Shown: positions 1-9,207 of the stretch, in pieces
How positions within the stretch are numbered: the stretch's first letter is position 1
Layout of the letters: every line of letters begins with the position of its first letter
Assembly: GCA_002722435.1 (NCBI GenBank)
Contig: PBLX01000007.1
Span: forward strand, 1 to 35,906
Direction of reading: 5' to 3'
DNA: 35,906 nucleotides
From: Legionellales bacterium
Lineage (GTDB): Bacteria > Pseudomonadota > Gammaproteobacteria > Comchoanobacterales > Comchoanobacteraceae
Made by a program: the position numbers and the translations under genes
The notes under the pieces: generated by a model
What the model saw: only the letters and a program-made list of their open reading frames with translations
What the model was told of the DNA's origin: nothing
Databases searched by the model: none

Positions 1-92
1 ATTTTCTTTCCTAGATGTTCTATATCCACTGACAGTACATGTGGTCTTTTGTGTTTTTTGTATTTTAGTTTTTGAGCCTCAGATTTAGCCAT
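1..92 (-). CDS. Partial ORF running off the left edge (N-terminus MAKSEAQKLKYKKHKRPHVLSVDIEHLGKK...), unknown function
   Basis: ATG on minus strand at 92-90, open to position 1; start overlaps the stop of the upstream minus-strand ORF (85-87), matching the coupling seen in the rest of the operon. Not in the supplied ORF track. Confidence 0.5.
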   Translation of the reverse strand, partial: MAKSEAQKLKYKKHKRPHVLSVDIEHLGKK

Positions 93-840
93 TTATCTGA
101 TACCTCTGCTTGTAATTTTTCCATTCTTTAATAACTTTATCAGGTGGACTAGTGTACAATTCCATACTAGCCCACTGTGTTCTTGGGTTGTTGTGTTTAA
201 CACTTTCAAATTTATCTTTATCCACTAGTTTTGCCATAAGTTCACTTTCATAACTCATAACTGGTTTTTGTAGTGCTAGTACTAAACTTTCTCTAAAATT
301 ATCTGGATTATAAAAGCCATATAGATAACTAAGTCTATCACTTAGTCTATCCTCTGCACGACTGTCCATAGGTACAGCCATTTCAAAATCTATTAAACTT
401 ATTACCCCGTCCTTAACGCAGAAATTACTTAGTGGAAACTTTGTGTGCTCTTTATTTTTCCCAGCAGGATCCATACCTGGGTAGAAGTATTTAACTTTTG
501 CTTCTTCTAACGTGTCTGCTATAGCGTGTACTTGATCAATATACTGTGTAAGATCATGTTCTTTCCAGGCTGGAAATAAACTTTCACCACAGTTAGACAT
601 AGATAAACTTAGATCAGACTCTTCACAGTCATCCAGTTGTGGAAAATGATCGTGTCCTTTAAGTCTTTGCAAGCAAGTAGTTTCACGCAACCAGCAGTCA
701 AATATGCTTCCACGAGCAGGTTTAACAGTTTTTTTATTTCTTAAACCATAGCATTTTACAACACGGTCTTCAGTTATAAAGCACCAACTTGCTTTACCCA
801 TTGTGTATTTCATTTGTTTTTTATTTCTTTTACTTTCCAC
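85..840 (-). CDS. Protein-kinase-like fold / phosphotransferase-like protein
   Basis: 251 aa; 'LSNFCVKDGVISLIDFEMAVP' resembles the N...(hydrophobic)DFE catalytic/metal-binding segment of APH/LPS-kinase-like enzymes. Confidence 0.5.
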   Translation of the reverse strand: MESKRNKKQMKYTMGKASWCFITEDRVVKCYGLRNKKTVKPARGSIFDCWLRETTCLQRLKGHDHFPQLDDCEESDLSLSMSNCGESLFPAWKEHDLTQYIDQVHAIADTLEEAKVKYFYPGMDPAGKNKEHTKFPLSNFCVKDGVISLIDFEMAVPMDSRAEDRLSDRLSYLYGFYNPDNFRESLVLALQKPVMSYESELMAKLVDKDKFESVKHNNPRTQWASMELYTSPPDKVIKEWKNYKQRYQING

Positions 841-1583
841 ATTTTTCCATTGCCGTTGAACTCGCCAATAATGTTTATACTGCGACGCCGCATTGTAGGC
901 TCAATACGTGGTGTAACACCATGCACACTGTCTTTAACATTTAGAAACATGCAAAAGTTATTTGCTTCATAGGGCACTTCAAAGTGTGGAGTATGTAAAC
1001 TGTCATCCACTTGACGTCCTAAACTTTTGTTTACTTCTGTAATTTGGCCATGCACTCTATGGACTGTAAAGTTTCCGCCCTGTGCGCGATCTCCTGGCTG
1101 ACGCATGTACAATAATCCGGCATAGATTTCAATAGGATTGTCCACATGTGGTGTACGACTTGTGCCTGTCTGATCTACAGGTTCGTGTACTACAAACTGG
1201 CAGTCTGCTACATACTGGCCTGTATTATCAACATCACGTGGCGTAACACTTCCAGTGCTTAGATTATGCAAAAAGTCTGCACCATATGCAGTTTCGATAC
1301 TTGGTGCAAACAGTTCTACACAACTTCTAAAGTATTCAGGACTTGTATGATACTCAAAAAAGTCTTGCCAGATAGCAGGAGGTGCTTCCTGCGCACACTC
1401 CTTCATTTTGTAACGATAGCAAATACCTCCATCATGTGGATCTGTACTGGTAACCAGTTCCATAGGAAATGTCTCACATAGTTCCTTATAACGTGCTGTA
1501 GGTAGTGCACCTTTAACACAAACATACGGATACGGATCAGTATGCACTTCTTTAACATTTTGTATACAACTTAGATCACTCAT
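810..1583 (-). CDS. 2OG-Fe(II) oxygenase family protein
   Basis: 257 aa; 'TPHVDNPIEIYAGLLYMRQPGDRAQGGNFTVHR' (HxD) with distal 'VHGVTPR' (H...R), the double-stranded beta-helix dioxygenase pattern. Confidence 0.7.
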   Translation of the reverse strand: MSDLSCIQNVKEVHTDPYPYVCVKGALPTARYKELCETFPMELVTSTDPHDGGICYRYKMKECAQEAPPAIWQDFFEYHTSPEYFRSCVELFAPSIETAYGADFLHNLSTGSVTPRDVDNTGQYVADCQFVVHEPVDQTGTSRTPHVDNPIEIYAGLLYMRQPGDRAQGGNFTVHRVHGQITEVNKSLGRQVDDSLHTPHFEVPYEANNFCMFLNVKDSVHGVTPRIEPTMRRRSINIIGEFNGNGKMWKVKEIKNK

Positions 1584-2484
1584 TTTTTATTCCCTTACTT
1601 TTAACTTGTTGTGTGGCATCATATTCGTGAGGATTTTTTTGTTTCTCTGCCATAATCATACTCTTTGTAACATGGCGAATGTCTTTCCACCATGCTACAT
1701 CCTGATGTTGAAAATTATTTGTAATATCATTTAGTGTGCTTTTGCCAACTTCCTTACGGAAACCCTTTAGGTGGTCCATGTATTTACCCAGTACACTATT
1801 AATAAACACATGTCCGCTTTGTTCTGAACCACCTAGATCTCGCATTTCAACACCCATGCTCTTAAAGTCCTCAACAAGTTCTCCAAAAATAAAACTGTCA
1901 TGACTTTCCTTGTGTTTAAATATATCATCGCTTTCGTATATCCAACGCCATTGTTCCATTAGTTCCTGAAACTTTGGATGATTGCGATTAAACATCATCC
2001 AACCACATTCAGGCCAAGTTTTACGTCCCAAGTATGTTGCTAGTTGATTTTCGTTGGGTGCAATTTCATTAAGGAATTCAATAGGCATAGGTGTATGCGT
2101 TCTAACATCTCCGTCACACCACATAAAAATGTCTGTTCCACATGTTTTTGCAAAATGCCAGAGTGCAAATGTTTTGTTTGCAAAACGACTTGCATCCCAT
2201 AAAAAACTTTTCTTGCTCATATCATGATTCCATCCATGAGCATGTTTGTTATCCTTGTGACGCAGTTGCCATGCCTTAAGATCTGGCAGTGTAGTTGCTT
2301 GATCCAATACAGTAATATTTGGATTATTAGTAATAGGTTCATGATCCTCTGCGTATATTGTAAGAGGAACACTTTGTGGCCAGTAATTGTTGTATCCCTC
2401 AATAAATTGCTGACCGTATTTTTTGTATCCTGCAGGGTGCCAGGAGGTAAATACTGATAATGTACGCATATAACTATTTACCAT
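1576..2484 (-). CDS. Glycosyltransferase-like protein; likely start at M6 (about 2469, MRTLSVFTSWH)
   Basis: 302 aa; 'LSVFTSWHPAGYKKYGQQFIEGYNNYWP' N-terminus and DxD-type 'MWCDGDVRTHTP'. Confidence 0.55.
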   Translation of the reverse strand: MVNSYMRTLSVFTSWHPAGYKKYGQQFIEGYNNYWPQSVPLTIYAEDHEPITNNPNITVLDQATTLPDLKAWQLRHKDNKHAHGWNHDMSKKSFLWDASRFANKTFALWHFAKTCGTDIFMWCDGDVRTHTPMPIEFLNEIAPNENQLATYLGRKTWPECGWMMFNRNHPKFQELMEQWRWIYESDDIFKHKESHDSFIFGELVEDFKSMGVEMRDLGGSEQSGHVFINSVLGKYMDHLKGFRKEVGKSTLNDITNNFQHQDVAWWKDIRHVTKSMIMAEKQKNPHEYDATQQVKSKGIKNE

Positions 2485-3310
2485 GATTGTAAGTCACTTT
2501 CCAAATAATTTACCTGGCAACGCAAGTCTGGTATATCCTCAAGTTTTAGATGCAATTAAAAAAACAGATACACTCGTAGAAAACTCCATGGACGCGGATG
2601 CTGCACTTATTTGGAGTGTGCTATGGTATGGAAAAATGCGTCCTAATAAAGATGTATGGGATCATTATCGCGCACAGGGTAAGCCAGTTATTGTCATAGA
2701 AGTGGGCGGGCTATTACGCAACGCAACTTGGAAGTTGGGTATAAACGGGATCAACAGAGACGCAGAGTTTGCACTAAATGAATACATGCCAGATGATAGA
2801 CAAAAAAAGTTTAGTATTGTACTACAGCCCTGGAAGCATGATGGTGATTATGTTCTAGTATGTGGACAACATGGTGCCAGCGAACAATGGCGCAACATGC
2901 CTGATATAAATACCTATTACAAGCAAACTGTAGAACAGATAAGACAGGTTACAGATAAGCCTATTGTAATTCGTAGTCATCCAAGATATCCTGAGCAACA
3001 TCAGTTTGAGGGCGTCACTTGGAACAGACCATTACATGTGCAGGAAACCTATGATGATTTCGATCTTGATATAATGCTTGCACATGCATATTTTACAGTA
3101 AGTCACAGTAGCAATCCAGGCATACATAGTATTATTGCAGGAGTGCCTGCTGTTGTTAGTGAACACAGTCTAGCATGGGATGTAAGCACTAGTATGTCTA
3201 AATGGCTAAGTAAACCCTATAGACATCAATGGTTAAATCGTATTACATATACTGAATGGTTTGCAGACGAAATACATATCCAATGGAGTAGACTTCGTGA
3301 TTATATTTGA
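2483..3310 (+). CDS. Capsule/polysaccharide-biosynthesis-like glycosyltransferase
   Basis: 275 aa; 'KPIVIRSHPRYPE', 'VSHSSNPGIHSIIAGVPAVVSE' resembles the nucleotide-sugar-binding half of capsular polysaccharide (CDP-glycerol/Kdo-type) transferases. Confidence 0.5.
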   Translation: MIVSHFPNNLPGNASLVYPQVLDAIKKTDTLVENSMDADAALIWSVLWYGKMRPNKDVWDHYRAQGKPVIVIEVGGLLRNATWKLGINGINRDAEFALNEYMPDDRQKKFSIVLQPWKHDGDYVLVCGQHGASEQWRNMPDINTYYKQTVEQIRQVTDKPIVIRSHPRYPEQHQFEGVTWNRPLHVQETYDDFDLDIMLAHAYFTVSHSSNPGIHSIIAGVPAVVSEHSLAWDVSTSMSKWLSKPYRHQWLNRITYTEWFADEIHIQWSRLRDYI

Positions 3311-4802
3311 AAAGGAAATAAGCGAATATTACACGCAACCATTTGAAGATATGTATAGGGATCTTGTAAGAATTAAAAAGGATCACTATACAAATGAACA
3401 GATTATAATTACAAGTTATGGCTGGACAAATGAAAATATTTGGCGTCATTTTTTTCGTATAGTAAATTCAATTGATATACCTACATATTTTATAAAAGTA
3501 AAAACAAACAACCCTGATACAATACGCATAGTAAGAGAACAGTGCGGCAAATGTGTGCCAAAAGATAATATTGTTGAATGTACAATAGTGCTTAAACCAC
3601 TGCCAACAAAAAGTTATATCAATAACCGTTTCGATATTCATGATGCTATGTGTATAAATCCTTTTACAAATCTAGAAGTTGCAGTGAATGGAAATATTAC
3701 AGTGTGTTGTGACTTAGACAGCGCATACTATGGAACTGATCTACTACCAAAACCTTTAAACATAAAAGATAGTTCTATAGAAGAAGCAAAGAACAGTGAA
3801 CATGTACGAAAGATACAACAGGATTTTTTGCAAGGAAAATCAACACCATACTGTAACAGTTGCTGGAACAACGAAGCAGTTGGATTTCCTAGCAAAAGAC
3901 AGCGAGACGAATATTTTTTTCGTGATATAATATACACTACTGACTTTCATAATTCAAACGAAATACAAACACTTGATCTAAAGATGGGATTTACTTGTAA
4001 TTTGAAATGTAGAATATGCTCACATCAACTTAGCAGTAGTTGGTATAGTGAAGATAAACGATACGATAATGTGCCTAGTATAAAAACACTGGACTATGGA
4101 TACACTCTTAGTAGAAAAATGTGGTCAGATGCTGTGGACAATTTGCCTGATCTACGCTATATAAATTATGCTGGAGGTGAACCACTACTGGACAAAACAC
4201 ATCTAGCAAAACTTGAAAGATTAATAGAATTAAATAGAAAAAATGTTCACATCCATTACAACACTAACGGAACAGTGTATAGTGAACGTCATATAGAACT
4301 ACTGGAACAATTTGATACTGTTAGTATAACCTTTAGTATAGATAACACAGAAGAAAGATTTGAATATGAAAGGCACGGATCAAATTGGAGCACAGTTCTG
4401 AAAACACTAGACAAGTATAGCAAACTGGATAGAAGTCGCTTTATACTGGAGTTTTTTCCAACTGTAAATATTTTTAATGTTATGTATCTTGATGGTGTAA
4501 TAGATCTTTGTGATCAGTTAGGTTTTCAGTATGCTTTTGGATTTGTAAATAAACCAAAATATTTAAGTCTATACAATATTCCACCTGAAAACCGTCACGT
4601 TGTAACTGAACGCTTACGGAGTAGTAAACACAGTAAGATACAATCTCTTGCAAGAAGATTTGAGGAACAGGATACATATCATGACATGCAAGCAGAATTA
4701 TGGAATGAAATTACTAGAATAGATTTGCGTAGAAACGAAAACTTTTGTGCAACTTATCCTGAACTATCTAAACTACTGCACATCCCAGTCAGTCAATTCT
4801 AA
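3297..4802 (+). CDS. Radical SAM protein with N-terminal SPASM/twitch-like Cys cluster
   Basis: CxxxCxxC 'CNLKCRICSHQLSSSWY', 'YAGGEPLLDK' (GGEP), N-terminal 'MCINPFTNLEVAVNGNITVCCD...YCNSCWNNE'. Track ORF starts at ATG 3261; GTG at 3297 would leave only a short overlap with the upstream gene and is preferred. Confidence 0.85.
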   Translation: MIIFEKEISEYYTQPFEDMYRDLVRIKKDHYTNEQIIITSYGWTNENIWRHFFRIVNSIDIPTYFIKVKTNNPDTIRIVREQCGKCVPKDNIVECTIVLKPLPTKSYINNRFDIHDAMCINPFTNLEVAVNGNITVCCDLDSAYYGTDLLPKPLNIKDSSIEEAKNSEHVRKIQQDFLQGKSTPYCNSCWNNEAVGFPSKRQRDEYFFRDIIYTTDFHNSNEIQTLDLKMGFTCNLKCRICSHQLSSSWYSEDKRYDNVPSIKTLDYGYTLSRKMWSDAVDNLPDLRYINYAGGEPLLDKTHLAKLERLIELNRKNVHIHYNTNGTVYSERHIELLEQFDTVSITFSIDNTEERFEYERHGSNWSTVLKTLDKYSKLDRSRFILEFFPTVNIFNVMYLDGVIDLCDQLGFQYAFGFVNKPKYLSLYNIPPENRHVVTERLRSSKHSKIQSLARRFEEQDTYHDMQAELWNEITRIDLRRNENFCATYPELSKLLHIPVSQF

Positions 4803-5250
4803 TATCCTCCATGCCCGCTGTGCGCAATCTAACAACATGTCCCATTTGCCATTGTTTAGTATCTAGTCCTTTCATGATACCCAACCAGCGATTGCGTAAC
4901 AGTGCAACTTCATTAATAATAGTTTCAAAATCAATAACTTCATCTTCTCCGTCTACATACTTTTCTGCATCTCTACTAGTCAATGCTCTCGCATAACCTT
5001 CCAAATATTTCTGAAAATGTTTGCGGCGAATCTTGCGTAGTTGTATATTAAGATAGTTTAGCACTGCTTCTATCTCCTGTAACTGATTAAAGCGATGTTC
5101 TGTTATTCCGGGCAACGCTGTTATATTACGCTCCACAATACCTTTTACACTACACTCGCGTTTTGCCTCTTCCAACTCTGTTTCATAGTAACTAATAAAA
5201 CTAGGAATAGCACCTAAATCATTTACAATTCTATTATAGTACTGACTCAA
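4789..5250 (-). CDS. uvsY: UvsY-like recombination mediator
   Basis: 153 aa immediately downstream of uvsX; 'SRDAEKYVDGEDEVID...LRNRWLGIMKGLDTKQWQMGHVVRLRTAGMEDIRI' fits the UvsY pattern of phage T4 relatives. Confidence 0.8.
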   Translation of the reverse strand: MSQYYNRIVNDLGAIPSFISYYETELEEAKRECSVKGIVERNITALPGITEHRFNQLQEIEAVLNYLNIQLRKIRRKHFQKYLEGYARALTSRDAEKYVDGEDEVIDFETIINEVALLRNRWLGIMKGLDTKQWQMGHVVRLRTAGMEDIRID

Positions 5251-5480
5251 TAGTCTTCATCTTCGTAATCGAAGTCCTCTTCGGGTTCGCCAAGAATATC
5301 CATTACACTGGCTTTCATATTCTTATCAAGTCCCGCTAGTCTATAAAGTTCTTCCTCATCCAACAGTTCTTGCAAGTCATCCACTAGATGATCAGTTGCT
5401 TGTTGCATGTCCTTCTGTGAGATATATTGTTTTAAAATAGTGTAAACTTGTTTAACTATTTCTTCATTCATGCATTTCAT
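5247..5480 (-). CDS. Small acidic protein between uvsX and uvsY, unknown
   Basis: 77 aa, start overlaps uvsX end and stop overlaps uvsY start; acidic C-terminus 'GEPEEDFDYEDEDY'. Confidence 0.7.
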   Translation of the reverse strand: MKCMNEEIVKQVYTILKQYISQKDMQQATDHLVDDLQELLDEEELYRLAGLDKNMKASVMDILGEPEEDFDYEDEDY

Positions 5481-6552
5481 CCTCTATGTCTTCAGCATAT
5501 ATATCGCCTTCTACTTCATCAGCGATATCGTCTATACTTAGTCCAACATTAGAAATATCCTGCATAATTACTTCAAGTTTTTCACCTGTCCAGCCCTTGC
5601 GGAACTCCAGCATTTCTTCACCTTTGCTGGTTGTATATTTTAGTCTGTTACCCTGTTTAACTAGTAAGCCTTTACCCTCAAACAAATCCAGTAATCCACT
5701 GTAGGGATCCATACCTGTTTCATAGGGAATCTTAACCTGCACTGCCTCAAAAGGTTTTGCATAGCGTGTTTTCATAACTTTACAAGCGGCACGGATACCA
5801 CGCACATCACTTACTTTGTTTCCTGCTTCATCTTCTTTTAGTTTTAGTTTACGCATTGCAATAACAATACTACTAGCATAGATGAAGCCCTGTCCGCCAC
5901 TGATCTTGTCATCTGGATCGAACATATCCTGAGAAGCATATGTATGGTTAGTACACACCATGCCTACATTGTAACTGCCAATCATGTTTACTGTGTTGCG
6001 AACAAGTGCAGTAAGTGCCTTAGGCTTACGCCCCATATCACCTTTCATATCGCCTTTGTCAAACTGATCAACATCTGTAGGAGTAAGTAACATACCCAAA
6101 CTATCAATAACAAATAGAACCTTAGGGCGATCCTCTTCTGCCATTGCTTTGTAGTCTTTCATAAACGTGCTAATAGTTTTTGCAACGTCATCAATCATAC
6201 TCATGCTTAGTTTAAGCAGTTTACTTTCGTCAGTGTCAACATTAAGTGCTTGTAACCAACTTTCATCCAGTGCATTTTCACTGTCAATTAACACAACAAA
6301 GATACCCTGCTCCTGCGCTGCTCTTACAATATTTGCACTTGCAAAGTAACTTTTGCCCGCACCACTTTCACCTGCAAACACAGTAACTTTGCCCATGGGC
6401 ACACCTTTATGAAAGTCACCACTTACTAGATAGTTTAGTGCGTAACTACCTGTGCTTATCCAGTCTGTGGGATCATTAAAGCCAATACTTAGTCCATCAA
6501 TGCTTTTTGTTATGTCCTTGCGGAACTTGCTTACGTCAAAAGGTTTTGCCAT
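5464..6552 (-). CDS. uvsX: UvsX RecA-like recombinase
   Basis: 362 aa; Walker A 'AGESGAGKSYF', 'VLIDSENALDESWLQALNVD', Walker B 'VLFVIDSLGMLL'; RBS-like AGGAG upstream. Confidence 0.96.
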   Translation of the reverse strand: MAKPFDVSKFRKDITKSIDGLSIGFNDPTDWISTGSYALNYLVSGDFHKGVPMGKVTVFAGESGAGKSYFASANIVRAAQEQGIFVVLIDSENALDESWLQALNVDTDESKLLKLSMSMIDDVAKTISTFMKDYKAMAEEDRPKVLFVIDSLGMLLTPTDVDQFDKGDMKGDMGRKPKALTALVRNTVNMIGSYNVGMVCTNHTYASQDMFDPDDKISGGQGFIYASSIVIAMRKLKLKEDEAGNKVSDVRGIRAACKVMKTRYAKPFEAVQVKIPYETGMDPYSGLLDLFEGKGLLVKQGNRLKYTTSKGEEMLEFRKGWTGEKLEVIMQDISNVGLSIDDIADEVEGDIYAEDIEDEMHE

Positions 6553-6585
6553 GTTTTTCTCCTATGAGCCTATGTTAGTATTATA

Positions 6586-7722
6586 TTACAGATAACGTTC
6601 AATGTCAAACACATTTTTAAAGTTATTATTACGCCGCTTATCCATATCGTTTAACCTTTGAATAGTTTTACAGGACTGTTTATTATATTCTCCATCCAAA
6701 TGAATAAGCATGTTCACATAACTATTGTGTAACAAATAACGAGTATCTGCTCCTTGAATCCTTGCTTTTAGTCTTATTTCTAAATCCTTTAGTATCTTAT
6801 TGTTTAGGTTTCTCACATCATATTCTGTAGGTCCTGTAAGCGGCCCTATAACAAACGAGTTTTGCTTATATCCCATGGATCTAAAAAAGTCAACAGTGTC
6901 GAAAATAGTATATGGATTAAGTATAAACCAAAGCATGTTAAAACTAATTTTATGATCTAAACTTCTTATTGTGTCTAAATTTTTTAAAAATTTTTCCCAA
7001 CTAGCACCATACCTAATGTACTCAAATTCTTTATCCATAGTTTCCACACTGATAGTCCAGTGTACGTTTTTAAACTTACTTGCACGTTGAAATACAGGAC
7101 CTTGAATATTGCTTAAATTTGTGTTAATGCGTATAGTACAGTCTGGATTTATTTTATCCAATAGTTCACTGTTTTCTTTCATTAGCAGAGGTTCACCGCC
7201 CGCTAAGTAAACGTTCTTAAGATTATGTGCATTATCCAATACATATTGTTTTGTTTTTGCTAGTTGTGTTTCATTTACCCTTATAGTTTGTCCTAATTCT
7301 TTCTGCCAAGTACTGCTAAGTTCTGGGCTACAATATACACAAGCAAGGTTACATGTATTACGCCAACGAATATCAACAGTGCTTAGTGTAGTGTCCATTG
7401 TGTCATATGCTGTATATGGAACTCTAGCAAGTGCCTTTAAATAATAATATCTATCACTGCGTACATTTAATCCAGTATTTCCCTGTTCAAGTTTATAACA
7501 ATTACTACAATTACTATGAGGTTTGTTAAGAGCAAGTGTTTGTTTTATATTATTGTTTTCAGGACCATGTAGTATATCTTCAATATCTGTATTGTTAATA
7601 TGACCTGTATAGTCATTGCTAAGAACACAGGGCTTTACTTTCCCGTTGGGTTCCATATAAAAACCAGTCCAGGGCACTGGACAGAATGTTCCGTTTATTG
7701 CACTTTTAGGATCCATAGCCAA
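6586..7722 (-). CDS. Radical SAM protein with N-terminal SPASM/twitch-like Cys cluster
   Basis: 378 aa; 'NTCNLACVYCSPELSSTWQKELG' CxxxCxxC, 'YLAGGEPLL'; N-terminal 'FCPVPWTGFYMEPNGKVKPCV...NCSNCYKLEQ'. Confidence 0.88.
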   Translation of the reverse strand: MAMDPKSAINGTFCPVPWTGFYMEPNGKVKPCVLSNDYTGHINNTDIEDILHGPENNNIKQTLALNKPHSNCSNCYKLEQGNTGLNVRSDRYYYLKALARVPYTAYDTMDTTLSTVDIRWRNTCNLACVYCSPELSSTWQKELGQTIRVNETQLAKTKQYVLDNAHNLKNVYLAGGEPLLMKENSELLDKINPDCTIRINTNLSNIQGPVFQRASKFKNVHWTISVETMDKEFEYIRYGASWEKFLKNLDTIRSLDHKISFNMLWFILNPYTIFDTVDFFRSMGYKQNSFVIGPLTGPTEYDVRNLNNKILKDLEIRLKARIQGADTRYLLHNSYVNMLIHLDGEYNKQSCKTIQRLNDMDKRRNNNFKNVFDIERYL

Positions 7723-8248
7723 GACTGATCTCCTGCAATCTTAGATTACGTTTCTTACAGTATTCCCAGGTGTCCACAACTGCTTCACACCAATCTCTAA
7801 CAGGCGCACTGTCAACACCTGCAGTGTTGTGTGGTTGTGTTGCAACTATACCAGGGCGTATAAGCACTAGTCTACATTTACTGGATGTATTTTTTAGATT
7901 GTAATATGCTTGATCAAGTGTTTGTTTTTGTAGTTTGTACTCCTGCATTTCAAAATCTACAGTGTATTGTGCGCTCATAATACTGCCTATTAGCCAGATA
8001 AGTTTGCGTTGATCATGCCATTGATGCCATACTTTGTATAATAATTCTGTTTGTGCATAACCTGCTTGTGCGTTGTTAATAAACCAATCACACTCAACAA
8101 TAGGGCCAACTATCTTTTGCAAACTACGAATATTGTTTCCGTCACGCCTACTAAGACCTACAACTTCATGTCCTCGTTCAGACAGTATTTGTGCAAAACA
8201 CTGTCCTATACCTGCTGAATGTCCTGTGATTGCCACACGCATTACCAA
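7706..8248 (-). CDS. Short-chain dehydrogenase/reductase (SDR) family protein
   Basis: 180 aa; 'MRVAITGHSAGIGQCFAQILSERGHEVVGLSRRDG' Rossmann TGxxxGIG motif, 'DWFINNAQ' (NNA). Confidence 0.85.
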   Translation of the reverse strand: MVMRVAITGHSAGIGQCFAQILSERGHEVVGLSRRDGNNIRSLQKIVGPIVECDWFINNAQAGYAQTELLYKVWHQWHDQRKLIWLIGSIMSAQYTVDFEMQEYKLQKQTLDQAYYNLKNTSSKCRLVLIRPGIVATQPHNTAGVDSAPVRDWCEAVVDTWEYCKKRNLRLQEISLGYGS

Positions 8249-9207
8249 AATCTTTCTATACCTGGCCTGCAGGATTCTTCAAAATCTAAAAATATTTTAA
8301 GTTCCTGTGTATTATCACGATCAGTAGCAACTCCTGCTATATCTGTGTTTTCTGTTAGCCAATTTTTATATTTTACATTTAGCATATCAGGTTCTTTTAA
8401 AAATGCAAACTGATGACGTATTTCATTAGCAGTACAATATTCCTGTATTTGGGGCAAGTGTTTTACGTTAAGGGCACTAACTGTTGTCCATGTATCTAGT
8501 GTAAACATTTTATACTGTGTTGAAAGTTCTCTATAGTATAACATGTTACTCTCAAAATTATCCCATTTTACTGGATATCTTATATAATCGTGTACGTTGC
8601 CTATACCATCAAAACTTACTGTTACAATTACTGCTACGTTTTTTTCTAATAGGTTTTGTATTTGTTTGATCCTTACACATGCATTAGTATTAATTCGAAC
8701 AATACGAACACTATCTGGTAAATCGTTTAGAACTGTATTGTAATTTTTGCTAATACTAGGTTCGCCGCCATTAATATCTATTTCAACTACACGTTCCAGG
8801 GGTAATGTATTGTACAGTTCATAATTATCCTTTACTACTAATTTACCTTTTAAATTTCCTATGCGTGTACTTAAACTAGGTTTACATGTTACACATGCAC
8901 TATTGCAATAGTTGTCCAGTGTGCCTCCTAGTTGTATGTAACGTTTGTTAAACTTTCGCAGTATCCTATCACGTTCAATGCTGTTTAATCTTATACTAGT
9001 GCCATTGAGTTCTTCAGTTTGTTTACATCTAATGCATTCATTAGGCCATTGATCATTGCGCATTTGATATCTTAGGTATTCTAGCCAAGCACTGTTTTCC
9101 AGTTGTCTGAAACTATTATATTGGTTTGCATTTACCATATGGCCACAACATCCTATTGTTCCGTTGCTGTTTAATCTTGCGTAGTGGCCTAGTCTTGGGC
9201 AATGCAT
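8242..9207 (-). CDS. Radical SAM protein with N-terminal SPASM/twitch-like Cys cluster
   Basis: 321 aa; 'NYCNSACVTCKPSLS' CxxxCxxC, 'DINGGEPSISK' (GGEP); N-terminal 'HCPRLGHYARLNSNGTIGCCGH...ECIRCKQTEE'. Confidence 0.85.
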   Translation of the reverse strand: MHCPRLGHYARLNSNGTIGCCGHMVNANQYNSFRQLENSAWLEYLRYQMRNDQWPNECIRCKQTEELNGTSIRLNSIERDRILRKFNKRYIQLGGTLDNYCNSACVTCKPSLSTRIGNLKGKLVVKDNYELYNTLPLERVVEIDINGGEPSISKNYNTVLNDLPDSVRIVRINTNACVRIKQIQNLLEKNVAVIVTVSFDGIGNVHDYIRYPVKWDNFESNMLYYRELSTQYKMFTLDTWTTVSALNVKHLPQIQEYCTANEIRHQFAFLKEPDMLNVKYKNWLTENTDIAGVATDRDNTQELKIFLDFEESCRPGIERFW

